Shown here one piece after another: positions 39,478 to 49,714 of a stretch of DNA of 64,000 bases (position 1 is the stretch's first letter; each line of letters begins with the position of its first letter). Where the stretch lies: positions 62,001 through 126,000 of the forward strand of contig JAOATK010000035.1 of NCBI GenBank assembly GCA_030158115.1, written 5' to 3'. Position numbers and translations under genes: made by a program. This stretch comes from Legionella sp. (GTDB lineage: Bacteria; Pseudomonadota; Gammaproteobacteria; Legionellales; Legionellaceae). The notes beneath the pieces were generated by a model. The model searched no databases. It was not told the origin of the DNA and saw nothing but the letters and a program-made list of their open reading frames with translations.

Positions 39478-42105
39478 ATGGTTTATCTAGCCAAAGAAGT
39501 GTTGCCCGTTAATATCGAAGATGAATTAAAGCAATCCTACCTGGATTATGCTATGAGCGTTATTGTGGGTCGGGCTTTACCTGACGTTCGTGACGGACTG
39601 AAACCAGTTCACCGCCGTGTGCTTTTTGCAATGAGTGAATTGGGTAATGACTGGAATAAACCCTATAAAAAATCAGCTCGTGTGGTAGGGGATGTCATCG
39701 GTAAATACCATCCACATGGTGATACTGCTGTTTACGATACCATTGTACGTATGGCACAACCTTTCTCGATGCGCTACATGTTAGTTGATGGGCAGGGTAA
39801 CTTTGGTTCTGTGGATGGTGATTCTCCTGCAGCAATGCGTTATACCGAAGTAAGAATGTCTAAAATAGCTCATGCTTTGTTAGCTGATTTAGATAAGGAA
39901 ACTGTTGATTTTAGTCCTAACTATGATGAAACCGAATTTGCACCGGTGGTCCTTCCTTCCCGAACACCTAACTTACTAATTAATGGTTCTTCAGGGATTG
40001 CTGTAGGTATGGCAACCAATATACCGCCACATAATTTGACGGAAGTAATTAATGCTTGTATCGCGTTAGTCGACAATCCAGAGTTAGATCTGGAAGAAAT
40101 TATGGGGATCATTCCTGGGCCAGATTTTCCCACCGCAGCGATTATTAATGGGCGCGCGGGGATAATCCAAGGGTACCGAACAGGTAAAGGGCGCGTGGTT
40201 ATCCGTGCACGTACTGAAATTGAAACAGATAAAGACACTAATCGCCAAGCCATTATTATTCATGAACTTCCTTACCAGGTGAATAAAGCCCGTCTGATTG
40301 AACGTATTGCTGAATTAGTAAGAGATAAAAAAATCGAAGGCATTTCTGGTCTTCGTGATGAATCAGATAAACAGGGTATGCGTGTTGTGATTGAGCTTAA
40401 GCGCAATGAAGCCGCAGAAGTTATTTTAAATAATTTATATGCTCATACTCAAATGCAGAATGTGTTTGGTATTAATATGGTGGCGCTGGTTGATGGCCAG
40501 CCACGCACTTTAAACTTAAAGCAGATTCTTGAGTACTTTATTAAGCACCGTCGAGAGGTGGTCACCCGAAGAACTATATTTGAATTAAAGAAAGCGAGAA
40601 GCCGTGCTCATTTACTAGAAGGTCTAGGGATTGCTCTAGCCAATATTGATGAGATGATTGCTTTAATTAAACAATCACCAACACCACAAGATGCTAAAGA
40701 TGCCTTATTGGCGAAATTATGGCAGCCTGGTCTAGTAAAAGCCATGTTAGAAGGCGCTGGAGCGGATGCTTGCAGGCCTGATGATTTAAGTGCTGAATTC
40801 GGCTTATGTGTTGATGGATATAAATTATCTGTTGCCCAAGCACAGGCAATTCTTGAATTAAGATTACATCGCTTAACTGCTTTAGAGCAAGATAAAATCC
40901 TGGGCGAATTTCAAGAGCTACTTGCCCTTATCAAAGAGTTATTAGCTATTTTGGCCTCACCTGAGCGCTTAATGCAAATCATTCGCGACGAATTTCTTGA
41001 GATTAAAACCCAGTTTGGCGATGAGCGCCGTACTGAAATTATGGAATCGCAAGAAGATTTAACGATAGAAGATTTAATTACCGAAGAAAATGTTGTCGTG
41101 ACTTTGTCCCATCAAGGTTACGTGAAATATCAACCGATTACTTCGTATCAAGCGCAACACCGTGGTGGAAAAGGTAAATCAGCAACGAATGTTAAAGACG
41201 AAGATTTTGTCGCGCGCTTAGTCATTGCAAATACGCATGATACTTTGCTTTGCTTCTCTAACCATGGAAAATTATACTGGTTAAAGGCATATCAACTTCC
41301 ATTGGCTAGTCGTATATCTCGTGGCAGACCAATTATTAACATACTGCCTTTAGCTGAAGGTGAAGAAATTAATGCGATGCTGCCAGTTAGAGAGTATCAA
41401 GAAGGTTTTTATGTGTTCATGGCCACACGAAAAGGAACGGTGAAAAAGGTGCCATTAAATGCCTTTAGTAGACCACGTTCTAATGGAATTATTGCGGTTG
41501 ATTTAGATGAGGAAGATCGTTTAGTAGGCGTTGATATTACAGATGGCACAAAAGACATTATGTTATTTACCGATGCAGGAAAAGTCATTCGTTTCGATGA
41601 GTCTAAAGTACGTCCTACAGGCCGAACTGCACGTGGTGTTCGTGGTATTCGTATTACAGAAGATCAAGCAGTTATTTCCTTGGTCATCGCGCATCCTGAA
41701 GGCACTATTTTAACTGCCACAGAAAATGGTTATGGAAAACGTACAGAGATTGATGAATACCGAGTTTCAGGACGAGGTGGTCAAGGGGTTATTTCTATTC
41801 AAGTCACTGAACGTAACGGCAAGGTGGTGCGCTCGGCCCAAGTGACTGATAACGATGAAGCAATGCTCATTACTGATAAGGGAACTTTAGTTCGTTTTAG
41901 AGTTAATGAATTGTCTATTATCGGCAGAAATACCCAAGGTGTCCGTCTGATTAATGTCAGCTCTGGTGAGTTAGTCGTTGGAATGCAAAAAATTGAAGAT
42001 TTGGGTGAAGTAGATACTGACATAGAAGATATTACTGCAGACGATGTTGATGCAAACCCTGAATTAAAAATCGAAGACACTAGTGATGACAACCAGGACT
42101 TATAA
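39478..42105 (+). CDS. gyrA: DNA gyrase subunit A
   Basis: This subunit of the type II topoisomerase cuts and rejoins DNA to introduce negative supercoils. It has 875 residues. The catalytic Tyr122 is in [10 protein letters not shown]. The quinolone-determining segment reads [10 protein letters not shown] with Thr83 and Asp87, the same numbering as E. coli, where residue 83 is Ser. Thr83 is the natural residue in L. pneumophila, and no resistance change is seen. The C-terminal beta-pinwheel has the GyrA-box QRGGKGK-like HRGGKGKSA. The acidic tail overlaps serC. Confidence 0.98.
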   Translation: MVYLAKEVLPVNIEDELKQSYLDYAMSVIVGRALPDVRDGLKPVHRRVLFAMSELGNDWNKPYKKSARVVGDVIGKYHPHGDTAVYDTIVRMAQPFSMRYMLVDGQGNFGSVDGDSPAAMRYTEVRMSKIAHALLADLDKETVDFSPNYDETEFAPVVLPSRTPNLLINGSSGIAVGMATNIPPHNLTEVINACIALVDNPELDLEEIMGIIPGPDFPTAAIINGRAGIIQGYRTGKGRVVIRARTEIETDKDTNRQAIIIHELPYQVNKARLIERIAELVRDKKIEGISGLRDESDKQGMRVVIELKRNEAAEVILNNLYAHTQMQNVFGINMVALVDGQPRTLNLKQILEYFIKHRREVVTRRTIFELKKARSRAHLLEGLGIALANIDEMIALIKQSPTPQDAKDALLAKLWQPGLVKAMLEGAGADACRPDDLSAEFGLCVDGYKLSVAQAQAILELRLHRLTALEQDKILGEFQELLALIKELLAILASPERLMQIIRDEFLEIKTQFGDERRTEIMESQEDLTIEDLITEENVVVTLSHQGYVKYQPITSYQAQHRGGKGKSATNVKDEDFVARLVIANTHDTLLCFSNHGKLYWLKAYQLPLASRISRGRPIINILPLAEGEEINAMLPVREYQEGFYVFMATRKGTVKKVPLNAFSRPRSNGIIAVDLDEEDRLVGVDITDGTKDIMLFTDAGKVIRFDESKVRPTGRTARGVRGIRITEDQAVISLVIAHPEGTILTATENGYGKRTEIDEYRVSGRGGQGVISIQVTERNGKVVRSAQVTDNDEAMLITDKGTLVRFRVNELSIIGRNTQGVRLINVSSGELVVGMQKIEDLGEVDTDIEDITADDVDANPELKIEDTSDDNQDL

Positions 42106-43177
42106 TTTTGGTGCCGGTCCGGCAATGCTTCCTGAGCCTGTTCTTAAAGCAGCTCAGGAGGAGTTGCTTAACTGGCATGATTTGGGAATGTCAGTTCTTG
42201 AAGTCGGGCATCGAACGCCGGAATTTGTATCTCTTTTAAACCATGCAGAACAGACTCTTAGAGATCTTTTGGGCATACCGAGTAATTACCAGATTTTATT
42301 TTTAGGGGGAGCAGCTCGCACCCAATTTGCGATGATTCCCATGAATTTTTTACATTCCGAGACGCAGGCTGGTTATCTGGATACGGGAATCTGGTCCCAT
42401 ATGGCTTTGCTGGAAGCGCAGCGTTTAAAAAAAGCTTACTGTATTGCTAGTGATGAAAAAAATCATTACAAATCAATACCTGATTCTAAAAGTTGGAAAA
42501 TCCAAGAAAATACGTCTTATGTTTACTATACGCCGAATGAAACAGTAAATGGCGTTAGATTTCCTTATGTTCCTAAAGTAAAAGGGATTCCTTTAGTCGC
42601 TGACATGACCTCTTGTTTACTGAGTGAGCCTGTAGATGTCAGAGATTATGGTTTGATTTTTGCAGGAGCACAGAAAAATATCGCGAATGCTGGACTTACA
42701 ATAGTTATTATTCGCGATGACTTGCTAGCAGAAACCCCTAATCCTCCTGTGCCCACGATGTTGGATTACAAAATTCAAGTAGAAAACCACTCCCTCTACG
42801 CGACTCCCCCTGTATTTAATTGCTACTTAGCTGCAAAAATGTTTGATTGGATAAAAGCATGCGGTGGAGTGGATGCGATGTTTAAAATGAACTGTGAAAA
42901 AGCAGCTAAATTATACCAATACTTAGATGGCAGCGATTTCTATACCACCGCAGTGAATCCAGAGGTTCGTTCAATAATGAATGTCTGCTTCTCACTAAAA
43001 AACAAAGATCTTGAAGAGCAATTTCTTCAACAAGCTTTAAATAACGGGCTAAGTGCTTTAAGAGGTCATCGATTTGTTGGGGGGTTGCGCGCTAGTTTAT
43101 ATAATGCAATGCCTATGGCTGGAGTAGATGCTTTAATTCGCTTTATGTCGCAATTTGCGCGGGAAAATAGTCGTTGA
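42086..43177 (+). CDS. serC: Phosphoserine aminotransferase
   Basis: SerC makes phosphoserine for serine synthesis and acts in pyridoxine synthesis. With the ATG at 42086 it has 363 residues. [10 protein letters not shown] is the conserved N-terminus, and the PLP lysine is in [25 protein letters not shown] is the C-terminal phosphate motif. It overlaps the gyrA 3' end by 20 bases and the aroA start by 4. The gyrA-serC-aroA-cmk-rpsA order is common in gammaproteobacteria. Confidence 0.96.
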   Translation: MTTRTYNFGAGPAMLPEPVLKAAQEELLNWHDLGMSVLEVGHRTPEFVSLLNHAEQTLRDLLGIPSNYQILFLGGAARTQFAMIPMNFLHSETQAGYLDTGIWSHMALLEAQRLKKAYCIASDEKNHYKSIPDSKSWKIQENTSYVYYTPNETVNGVRFPYVPKVKGIPLVADMTSCLLSEPVDVRDYGLIFAGAQKNIANAGLTIVIIRDDLLAETPNPPVPTMLDYKIQVENHSLYATPPVFNCYLAAKMFDWIKACGGVDAMFKMNCEKAAKLYQYLDGSDFYTTAVNPEVRSIMNVCFSLKNKDLEEQFLQQALNNGLSALRGHRFVGGLRASLYNAMPMAGVDALIRFMSQFARENSR

Positions 43178-44490
43178 GTACACACCATTTCATCAGTAAG
43201 CCATCACACGCTCTTCGAGGGGAAATTACTGTTCCAGGGGATAAGTCAATTTCACACCGTTCTATTATATTTAGCGCTCTTGCCAAAGGAATGACGGTGA
43301 TTAATGGTTTTCTTGATGGTGAAGACTGTCTTGCAACCATACGCGCATTCCAAGCGATGGGGGTCAAGATAGAAGGGCCTAATAAACAACGAGTCGTTAT
43401 TTATGGTGTTGGGAAACATGGCCTAAGAAACCCTAATCAGGTGATTGACTGCGGAAACTCTGGAACTAGTATGCGTTTGTTGGCAGGGCTTTTAGCGGCA
43501 CAAAATTTTGATAGTGAATTAACTGGTGATGAAAGCCTTTTAAAAAGGCCGATGCGCCGTGTCAGTCAACCACTGACCCTGATGGGCGCAGATATTTCTA
43601 CTACAGAGGGCCAACCACCTATTCGCATTAAAGGTGGGAAAAAACTTAAGGGCATTCATTACCTAATGCCGGAAGTCAGCGCTCAAGTTAAATCCTGTAT
43701 TTTATTGGCTGGCCTTTATGCTGAAGGTGAAACATCTATCACTGAAACAGGAATTAGTCGTAATCATACAGAGCTCATGCTAGGGAGTTTTTCGTACCCT
43801 GTTCAACAGACTGAGCAAACAATCACAATTGACTCTTGTAGTGAATGTCATGCTACAGAAATTTTTATACCAGGGGATATTTCCTCTGCTGCTTTTTTTA
43901 TCGTAGCAGCAACAATTATTCCAGACTCTGATATACTTATTCATAACGTTGGCGTTAATGTCACACGAACAGGAATAATACATATTTTGCAAGAAATGGG
44001 CGCCGACATTGTTCTTTTAAATCAGCGACTACAAGGCAAAGAGTGGGTGGCTGATTTGCAAGTTAAATATGCGCCTTTGACTGGAATCAACATTAATCCA
44101 GCTTGGGTACCACTTGCAATAGATGAATTTCCAATTATTTTTATAGCTGCTGCATGTGCACAAGGAAAAACAATACTTCATGGAGCAAGTGAGCTTCGTT
44201 TTAAAGAAAGTGATCGCATTGCTGTGATGGTGGATGGATTAAAACAGTTGGGTATTCATGCTCAAGCTTTAGATGATGGGGCTATAATTGAGGGTGGAAT
44301 GATACAGGGTGGGTCGGTTGATAGTTCAGGTGATCATCGGATTGCCATGTCCTTTGCAATAGCTGGGGCAGTAGCGACTGGGCCAGTAGTGATAAAAAAC
44401 TGTCTGAATGTTGCGACTTCCTTTCCTTCATTTATTGAGACAGCCAGAGCATTGCAACTACAAATTGAGGATTTAACTGAGAATGTATGA
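43174..44490 (+). CDS. aroA: 3-phosphoshikimate 1-carboxyvinyltransferase (EPSP synthase)
   Basis: AroA catalyses the sixth step of the shikimate pathway. It has 438 residues. Substrate motifs are VPGDKSISHR, DCGNSGTSMRLLAG and ELRFKESDRI, with GDHRIAM near the C-terminus. LAGLLAAQNF and the GNSGT run place it with glyphosate-tolerant class II-like enzymes only tentatively. The start is a TTG that overlaps the serC stop. The end overlaps cmk by 8 bases. Confidence 0.96.
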   Translation: MSTHHFISKPSHALRGEITVPGDKSISHRSIIFSALAKGMTVINGFLDGEDCLATIRAFQAMGVKIEGPNKQRVVIYGVGKHGLRNPNQVIDCGNSGTSMRLLAGLLAAQNFDSELTGDESLLKRPMRRVSQPLTLMGADISTTEGQPPIRIKGGKKLKGIHYLMPEVSAQVKSCILLAGLYAEGETSITETGISRNHTELMLGSFSYPVQQTEQTITIDSCSECHATEIFIPGDISSAAFFIVAATIIPDSDILIHNVGVNVTRTGIIHILQEMGADIVLLNQRLQGKEWVADLQVKYAPLTGININPAWVPLAIDEFPIIFIAAACAQGKTILHGASELRFKESDRIAVMVDGLKQLGIHAQALDDGAIIEGGMIQGGSVDSSGDHRIAMSFAIAGAVATGPVVIKNCLNVATSFPSFIETARALQLQIEDLTENV

Positions 44491-45172
44491 TGAAAATATC
44501 CCAGTAATTACGCTGGATGGACCCAGTGGAACTGGTAAAGGAACATTATGCCATTTACTTGCGAAGCACCTTCGTTGGAATATGCTGGATAGTGGGGCTA
44601 TATACCGAGTTTTGGCTTATGCTGCCAGAAAAAATAAAATAGAACTTCATGATGTATCTCGATTAGTGGAGTTAGCTTTGAATCTTGATTTAAGCTTTAA
44701 ATCTTCGGATGATAATGGCTCTCAAGCTATTTTAGATAATGAAGACATTAGTGAACTTATTCGTACAGAACAATGTGGTCAAGATGCTTCGCAAATAGCA
44801 GTTATTCCAGAGGTTAGACAAGCTTTACTTGAACGTCAACGCCATTTTGCACAAGCTCCAGGGCTTGTTACTGATGGGCGCGATATGGGTACAGTTGTTT
44901 TCCCCAAAGCTTTTTTAAAGATATTTTTAGATGCTAATGAAGAAGAAAGGGCAAATAGACGTTATTTACAGTTGAAACATAAAGGAATTAATGTTAGCCT
45001 CGCGCAGGTTGTAGAAGAATTGGCTAAACGTGATACAAGGGATACTGCACGTACTCATGCGCCGTTAAGATCTGCGGCAGATGCAGTGCAAATTGATACA
45101 ACCGGTTTAACTGTTATGCAAGTGTTTGAGATTGTACGTGAGTTAATTCACAAGCGTTTGGGTAATATTTAA
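44483..45172 (+). CDS. cmk: Cytidylate kinase
   Basis: Cmk phosphorylates CMP and dCMP. It has 229 residues. The P-loop is LDGPSGTGKGTL, LDSGAIYRVLA is the CMP site, and TDGRDMGTVVFP and RDTRDTAR follow. The ATG overlaps the aroA end, so it is translated from the same message. rpsA begins 66 bases later behind GAAAGGTGGG. Confidence 0.96.
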   Translation: MYDENIPVITLDGPSGTGKGTLCHLLAKHLRWNMLDSGAIYRVLAYAARKNKIELHDVSRLVELALNLDLSFKSSDDNGSQAILDNEDISELIRTEQCGQDASQIAVIPEVRQALLERQRHFAQAPGLVTDGRDMGTVVFPKAFLKIFLDANEEERANRRYLQLKHKGINVSLAQVVEELAKRDTRDTARTHAPLRSAADAVQIDTTGLTVMQVFEIVRELIHKRLGNI

Positions 45173-45238
45173 AATTTTTTTGGGGAAAGGTGGGTGGAAC
45201 CCATGCTTTCATTTTTTTTTACTAAAGAGTTTATTAAC

Positions 45239-46918
45239 ATGTCTGAAAGTTTCAAAGAACTATTTGAGCAAAGTATTGCCGGCGCTCAATTTTATCCTGG
45301 TGCTATTATTTCTGCCAAAGTTATTGGTATTGATAGTGATTTTGTCATTCTAAATGCAGGCCTGAAATCTGAAGGGATTGTAGCTATAGAAGAATTTTAC
45401 GACAAAGATGGCGCATTGGAAATTAGCTTAGGTGATACTGTCGAGGTCGCATTAGATTCAGTTGAAGATGGCCACGGTGAAACGCTACTTTCAAGAGAAA
45501 AAGCCAAACGTCAAGAAGCTTGGCGTAAATTATCTAAATCTCATGAAAATAATGAGACAGTTACTGGTCTTATTTCTGGTAAAGTCAAAGGTGGCTTCAC
45601 TGTTGAAATTGGTACCATTCGTGCGTTCTTACCAGGTTCATTAGTTGATGTTAGACCTGTGAGAGATCCTTCTTACCTTGAAGGTAAAGAGTTGGAATTC
45701 AAGGTCATTAAAATGGACTTGAAACGCAATAATATTGTTGTGTCACGACGTGCAGTTGTTGAAGAAGAAAGTAGTGCTGATAGACAAGCTCTACTGGAAT
45801 CATTGCATGACGGTCAAGAACTTAACGGTATCGTTAAAAATCTTACTGATTACGGTGCGTTCATTGACTTGGGCGGCATAGATGGTTTATTACATATCAC
45901 TGATATTTCTTGGAAACGTGTTAAGCACCCAAGCGAATTACTATCAGTTGGTCAAGATGTAAGAGTTAAAGTATTAAGCTTTGATAGTGAAAGAAACCGT
46001 GTTTCTTTAGGCATGAAGCAACTAGGAAATGATCCTTGGGTTGATCTAGTTGAAAGATATCCGCTGCATAAGAGATTACAAGGTAAAGTAACTAATATCA
46101 CAGATTACGGCTGTTTCGTTGAAATTGAAGAAGGCGTTGAAGGCCTTGTTCATATGTCTGAAATGGATTGGACTAACAAAAACGTTCACCCAAGCAAAGT
46201 GGTTTCTATGGGCGATGTAGTTGATGTAATGGTTCTTGAAATAGATGAAGAAAGACGTCGTATTTCTTTAGGTATGAAGCAATGTGTTGGTAATCCTTGG
46301 CAACAATTTGCAGCTGTTCACAGCAAAAACCAAAAAGTAAGTGGTAAGATTCGTTCTATTACTGATTTTGGTATATTCATTGGCTTGGATGGTGAAATTG
46401 ATGGCTTGGTTCACTTGTCAGATATTTCTTGGACTGTTGCTGGCGAAGAAGCTGTCAAACAATTTAAGAAAGGCCAAGAGTTAGAAGCTATTATTCTTGC
46501 TATTGATCCTGAGCGTGAGCGTATTTCTTTAGGTCTGAAACAACTTGAAGGGGATAACTTTACAAGTTTTGTTGACGAGTACACTAAAGGCGCAATCGTG
46601 AAAGGGACAGTAACAGCAGTAGATGCTAAAACAGTTACTTTAGCCTTAGCTGATGATATTACTGGCACTATTCGTGCTAGCGAGCTGTCTGATGAGCGTG
46701 TTGATGATGCCACTACTCTTGTTAAAGAGGGTGATGTAATCGAAGCGAAAATCACAAATGTAGATCGTAAAAACCGTTCAATCACTCTTTCAGTAAAAGC
46801 GAAAGATGCACAAGATGAAGCGGACGCCATTAAAAAGTACTCTAGAACTGAGGGTGCTGCTACAACAACTTTAGGCGACTTGCTTAAAGAAAAAATGGCA
46901 AGCAAAGAAGGCGAATAA
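45239..46918 (+). CDS. rpsA: Small ribosomal subunit protein bS1
   Basis: S1 brings mRNA to the 30S subunit and is needed for weakly structured leaders. From the ATG at 45239 ([12 protein letters not shown]) it has 559 residues, with six S1 RNA-binding repeats; an open frame extends upstream to 45194 but lacks the family start. Repeats show the typical [20 protein letters not shown] and [20 protein letters not shown] patterns. A terminator follows. The ihfB gene, which follows rpsA in many relatives, is not here. Confidence 0.97.
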   Translation: MSESFKELFEQSIAGAQFYPGAIISAKVIGIDSDFVILNAGLKSEGIVAIEEFYDKDGALEISLGDTVEVALDSVEDGHGETLLSREKAKRQEAWRKLSKSHENNETVTGLISGKVKGGFTVEIGTIRAFLPGSLVDVRPVRDPSYLEGKELEFKVIKMDLKRNNIVVSRRAVVEEESSADRQALLESLHDGQELNGIVKNLTDYGAFIDLGGIDGLLHITDISWKRVKHPSELLSVGQDVRVKVLSFDSERNRVSLGMKQLGNDPWVDLVERYPLHKRLQGKVTNITDYGCFVEIEEGVEGLVHMSEMDWTNKNVHPSKVVSMGDVVDVMVLEIDEERRRISLGMKQCVGNPWQQFAAVHSKNQKVSGKIRSITDFGIFIGLDGEIDGLVHLSDISWTVAGEEAVKQFKKGQELEAIILAIDPERERISLGLKQLEGDNFTSFVDEYTKGAIVKGTVTAVDAKTVTLALADDITGTIRASELSDERVDDATTLVKEGDVIEAKITNVDRKNRSITLSVKAKDAQDEADAIKKYSRTEGAATTTLGDLLKEKMASKEGE

Positions 46919-46942
46919 CCTTTCTTGCTAAGTAATCAATTA

Positions 46943-46972
46943 AAAAAAGCGTAGAGTAATCTACGCTTTTTT
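46943..46972 (+). terminator. Rho-independent terminator after rpsA
   Basis: AAAAAAGCGTAG (46943-46954) and CTACGCTTTTTT (46961-46972) form a perfect 12-base stem with a 6-base loop and a T tract, 25 bases after the rpsA stop. It separates the gyrA-rpsA run from lapAB. Confidence 0.9.
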
Positions 46973-46989
46973 GTTATGTTAGCTACGAT

Positions 46990-47051
46990 CACCATTTTAT
47001 ATTAAAGTATCTTCCTTCCTTGCAACGAGGACACTTTAATATAAAATGGTG
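46990..47051. promoter_or_regulatory. 19-base perfect inverted repeat next to the lapA promoter
   Basis: Arms CACCATTTTATATTAAAGT (46990-47008) and ACTTTAATATAAAATGGTG (47033-47051) are exactly complementary, with a 24-base middle. A perfect -10 box TATAAT lies at 47062-47067, but no good -35 is found; the right arm covers that position. The repeat could be an operator or a stable leader hairpin. It is too AT-rich, and lacks a T tract, for a simple terminator. Confidence 0.7.
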
Positions 47052-47082
47052 TCGTTTGAAGTATAATCATAAGGAATAATTG

Positions 47083-47373
47083 ATGCGCATTATAATGCTA
47101 ATTAGTTACATATTACTTATTGTTATTGGTGTTAGTTTTGCAGCTTTAAATGCTTCTTCTGTGAGTGTGAATTTTTATTTTTCAACTGTTTCAATGCCCA
47201 TTTCGGTTTTGATTACCATTACCCTTGGTCTGGGAATTTTAGTAGGTTTTATTTTTTTTATTGCTCGGTATTGGCGCTTAAAGTCAGAATGCAATAAAAT
47301 AAAAAATCAATTAAAACTGACTGAGCGGGAAATTAAAAATTTGCGATCAATTCCTTTGCAGGATCAGCATTGA
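47083..47373 (+). CDS. lapA: LapA, lipopolysaccharide assembly protein A domain
   Basis: LapA is a small inner-membrane partner of LapB that influences LPS assembly and LpxC turnover. From the ATG at 47083 it has 96 residues and two hydrophobic helices: residues 3-25 (IIMLISYILLIVIGVSFAAL) and 41-64 with LITITLGLGILVGFIFFIA. A basic coiled tail follows. AAGGAATAAT is the ribosome-binding site. lapB follows after 32 bases. Confidence 0.88.
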   Translation: MRIIMLISYILLIVIGVSFAALNASSVSVNFYFSTVSMPISVLITITLGLGILVGFIFFIARYWRLKSECNKIKNQLKLTEREIKNLRSIPLQDQH

Positions 47374-47405
47374 TAGGATTCAACGTAGTTAGAGGGAGGT
47401 ATTAA

Positions 47406-48575
47406 ATGATTGATTTGTGGCCACTTTTATTGCCTGCTGCTGCAGGATCAGGCTGGTGGATGGCAAACCGTAACAAGCCAAAGACAGATCAAGGCATTTA
47501 TAATCGCCTATCTCGTGAATATGTTGTTGGTCTTAATTATTTGTTAAACGAACAATCCGATAAAGCTGTTGATATTTTTATTAAATTATTGGAAGTAGAT
47601 AGCGATACGGTAGAAACTCATCTGGCTTTAGGAAGTTTATTTAGACGCAGGGGAGAGGTCGATAGAGCTATTCGTATACATCAAAATTTAATTGCAAGAC
47701 CTCAGTTAAGTGTTCTACAAAGAAAAGAAGCCTTAATGGCGTTAGGCCAAGATTATATGAGCGCGGGAGTATTTGATCGCGCCGAACGAATTTTTTTAGA
47801 AGTGGTTGAATTGGGTGGCTCCAAAGAAACTAGTAGTTTGCATGGATTATTAGCCATCTATCAACAGGAAAAGGCTTGGGAAAAAGCCCTGGATATTATT
47901 AAAAAATTAGAAATTTCCACAGGGATTAGTTTACATACTCAAGCGGCTCATTATTATTGTGAAATGGCTAATCAAGCCCTTAAAGAAAACGCTATGGATA
48001 GGGCGGTTTATTGTATTAAACAGGCCATTAATATGGATTCACAATCTGTTCGTGCCAGCTTAATGCATGCTAATCTTGAAATGAAAGAGGGACGTTATAA
48101 GCAGGCAATTCGTTCTTTAAAACGTGTGCGCGAACAAGATGCGGATTTTTTAACTGAAATTATAGAGCCTTTGGTGTATTGTCATAAAGAGTTAGGTGAA
48201 ATGGATGAGTGTATTACCTATTTAAAGCAAACTTTAGCAGAGCATCCCAAGGCATCAGTCATTTTTGTTATTGCTGATTACATGCGTCAAGATAAAAATG
48301 TGGATGTTGCTATTGATTTTGTCGCAGATAATTTAAGTAAACATCCATCAATACGCGGTTTAAATCAGTTGATTTATTGGCACCTTGAATCTGCTCACGG
48401 CAAGGTACGTGATAAGCTGCAAATGTTATATGATATAACAAGCAAATTTTTAGACAATAAACCGGTTTATCGATGTGGTCACTGTGGGTTTGGTGGTAAA
48501 CACTTACATTGGCATTGTCCTAGTTGTAAAAACTGGGGAAGAATGAAGCCTGTACATGGCTTAGAAGGATCTTAA
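47406..48575 (+). CDS. lapB: LapB (YciM), TPR regulator of LPS synthesis
   Basis: LapB is a membrane-anchored TPR protein that recruits LpxC to FtsH for degradation and so balances LPS with phospholipid. It has 389 residues, as in E. coli. It has an N-terminal anchor (LWPLLLPAAAGSGWWMA), tandem TPR units, and a C-terminal rubredoxin-like metal site with CGHCGFGG and CPSCKNWG. GAGGGAGG precedes the ATG. Here it is followed by an aminotransferase gene instead of pyrF directly. Confidence 0.95.
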   Translation: MIDLWPLLLPAAAGSGWWMANRNKPKTDQGIYNRLSREYVVGLNYLLNEQSDKAVDIFIKLLEVDSDTVETHLALGSLFRRRGEVDRAIRIHQNLIARPQLSVLQRKEALMALGQDYMSAGVFDRAERIFLEVVELGGSKETSSLHGLLAIYQQEKAWEKALDIIKKLEISTGISLHTQAAHYYCEMANQALKENAMDRAVYCIKQAINMDSQSVRASLMHANLEMKEGRYKQAIRSLKRVREQDADFLTEIIEPLVYCHKELGEMDECITYLKQTLAEHPKASVIFVIADYMRQDKNVDVAIDFVADNLSKHPSIRGLNQLIYWHLESAHGKVRDKLQMLYDITSKFLDNKPVYRCGHCGFGGKHLHWHCPSCKNWGRMKPVHGLEGS

Positions 48576-48610
48576 ATAGAAATTAACGTTTTTATATAAT
48601 GAGAGAACTA

Positions 48611-49714
48611 ATGCAATTTATCGATTTAAAAAAACAATACTCTTTAATTGAAAATGATATTTTAACGGGTATAAGAAATGTATTGAATCATGGCCAATAT
48701 ATTATGGGCCCTGAAATCACGCAATTGGAAAAACAATTAGCAGATTTTGTGGGTGTTAAACATGCCATAGTAAATGCCAGTGGAACCGATGCTCTATTAA
48801 TGGCTTTAATGGCCTTAGAAATTCAGCCTGGTGATGAGGTGATTACGACACCATTTAGTTTCTTTGCCACGGCAGAAGTAATTAGCCTTTGCCATGCCAT
48901 ACCGGTTTTTGTAGATATCGATCCTTTAACTTACAATCTGGATCCTAACCAATTAGAAGCAGCAATTACCAAAAAAACAAAAGCAATTATCCCGGTAGGG
49001 TTATATGGGCAATGTGCAGATCACGATGCAATTAATGCAATTGCAGAGAAATACGGTATCCCAGTAGTTGAGGATGCGGCACAAAGCTTTGGTGCAACAT
49101 ATAAAGGAACCAATTCTTGCGCTTTATCTACCATTGGCTGTACTAGCTTTTTCCCTTCAAAACCTTTGGGTGGTTATGGTGATTCAGGGGCATGTTTTAC
49201 TAACGATGATGAGTTAGCTAAAAAATTATTGGAAATTCGTATTCATGGACAAAATGCGCGTTATTGTCATAGTAGGATTGGTATCAATGGGCGTATGGAC
49301 ACTATTCAAGCGGCCATTTTAATTGAAAAAATGAAACTTTTTCCTAATGAAATTATATTACGTCAAAAAGTTGCTAAGCATTATGATGAGTTACTTTCTT
49401 CTCGGGTTAAAACACCGGTTATACAAAGTCATAATACAAGTGTGTATGCTCAATATACCATTGAGGTAAGTGATCGCGAACATGTTCAAAAATCAATGCA
49501 CGAATTAGGGATTCCTACAGCAGTTCATTACCCAGTTCCTTTGCATCAACAAGCAGCGATGGCTTATTTAGGTTACTCCAAAGGTGATTTTCCTCATGCT
49601 GAAAAAGCTAGTCAAAGTGTGATTAGTTTACCAATGCATCCTTATTTACAAAAAGAAGAGCAAGTGAAAGTCGCAGAAGCAGTTAAGCATGCTTTAGATG
49701 AGGTAATGGCTTAA
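48611..49714 (+). CDS. DegT/DnrJ/EryC1 aminotransferase, GnnB/WbpE-like
   Basis: This PLP aminotransferase acts on nucleotide keto-sugars. With the ATG at 48611 (MQFIDLKKQY), placed after GAGAG, it has 367 residues; an ATG at 48599 is an alternative. NASGTDALLMAL, VEDAAQSFGA and the PLP lysine in SFFPSKPLGGYGDSG are conserved. The sequence closely follows P. aeruginosa WbpE, which aminates C3 of UDP-3-keto-GlcNAcA. GnnB does the same for UDP-3-keto-GlcNAc in 2,3-diamino lipid A synthesis. With a GnnA-like gene beside lpxB in this window, the GnnB role is the better guess, but a legionaminic or O-antigen role is not excluded. Confidence 0.83.
   Translation: MQFIDLKKQYSLIENDILTGIRNVLNHGQYIMGPEITQLEKQLADFVGVKHAIVNASGTDALLMALMALEIQPGDEVITTPFSFFATAEVISLCHAIPVFVDIDPLTYNLDPNQLEAAITKKTKAIIPVGLYGQCADHDAINAIAEKYGIPVVEDAAQSFGATYKGTNSCALSTIGCTSFFPSKPLGGYGDSGACFTNDDELAKKLLEIRIHGQNARYCHSRIGINGRMDTIQAAILIEKMKLFPNEIILRQKVAKHYDELLSSRVKTPVIQSHNTSVYAQYTIEVSDREHVQKSMHELGIPTAVHYPVPLHQQAAMAYLGYSKGDFPHAEKASQSVISLPMHPYLQKEEQVKVAEAVKHALDEVMA

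Noticed and set aside
46411..46905. 164-residue open frame antisense to rpsA
   Set aside because: It mirrors the codon pattern of the S1 repeats on the opposite strand and has Ser/Ala-rich shadow composition; rpsA is certain.
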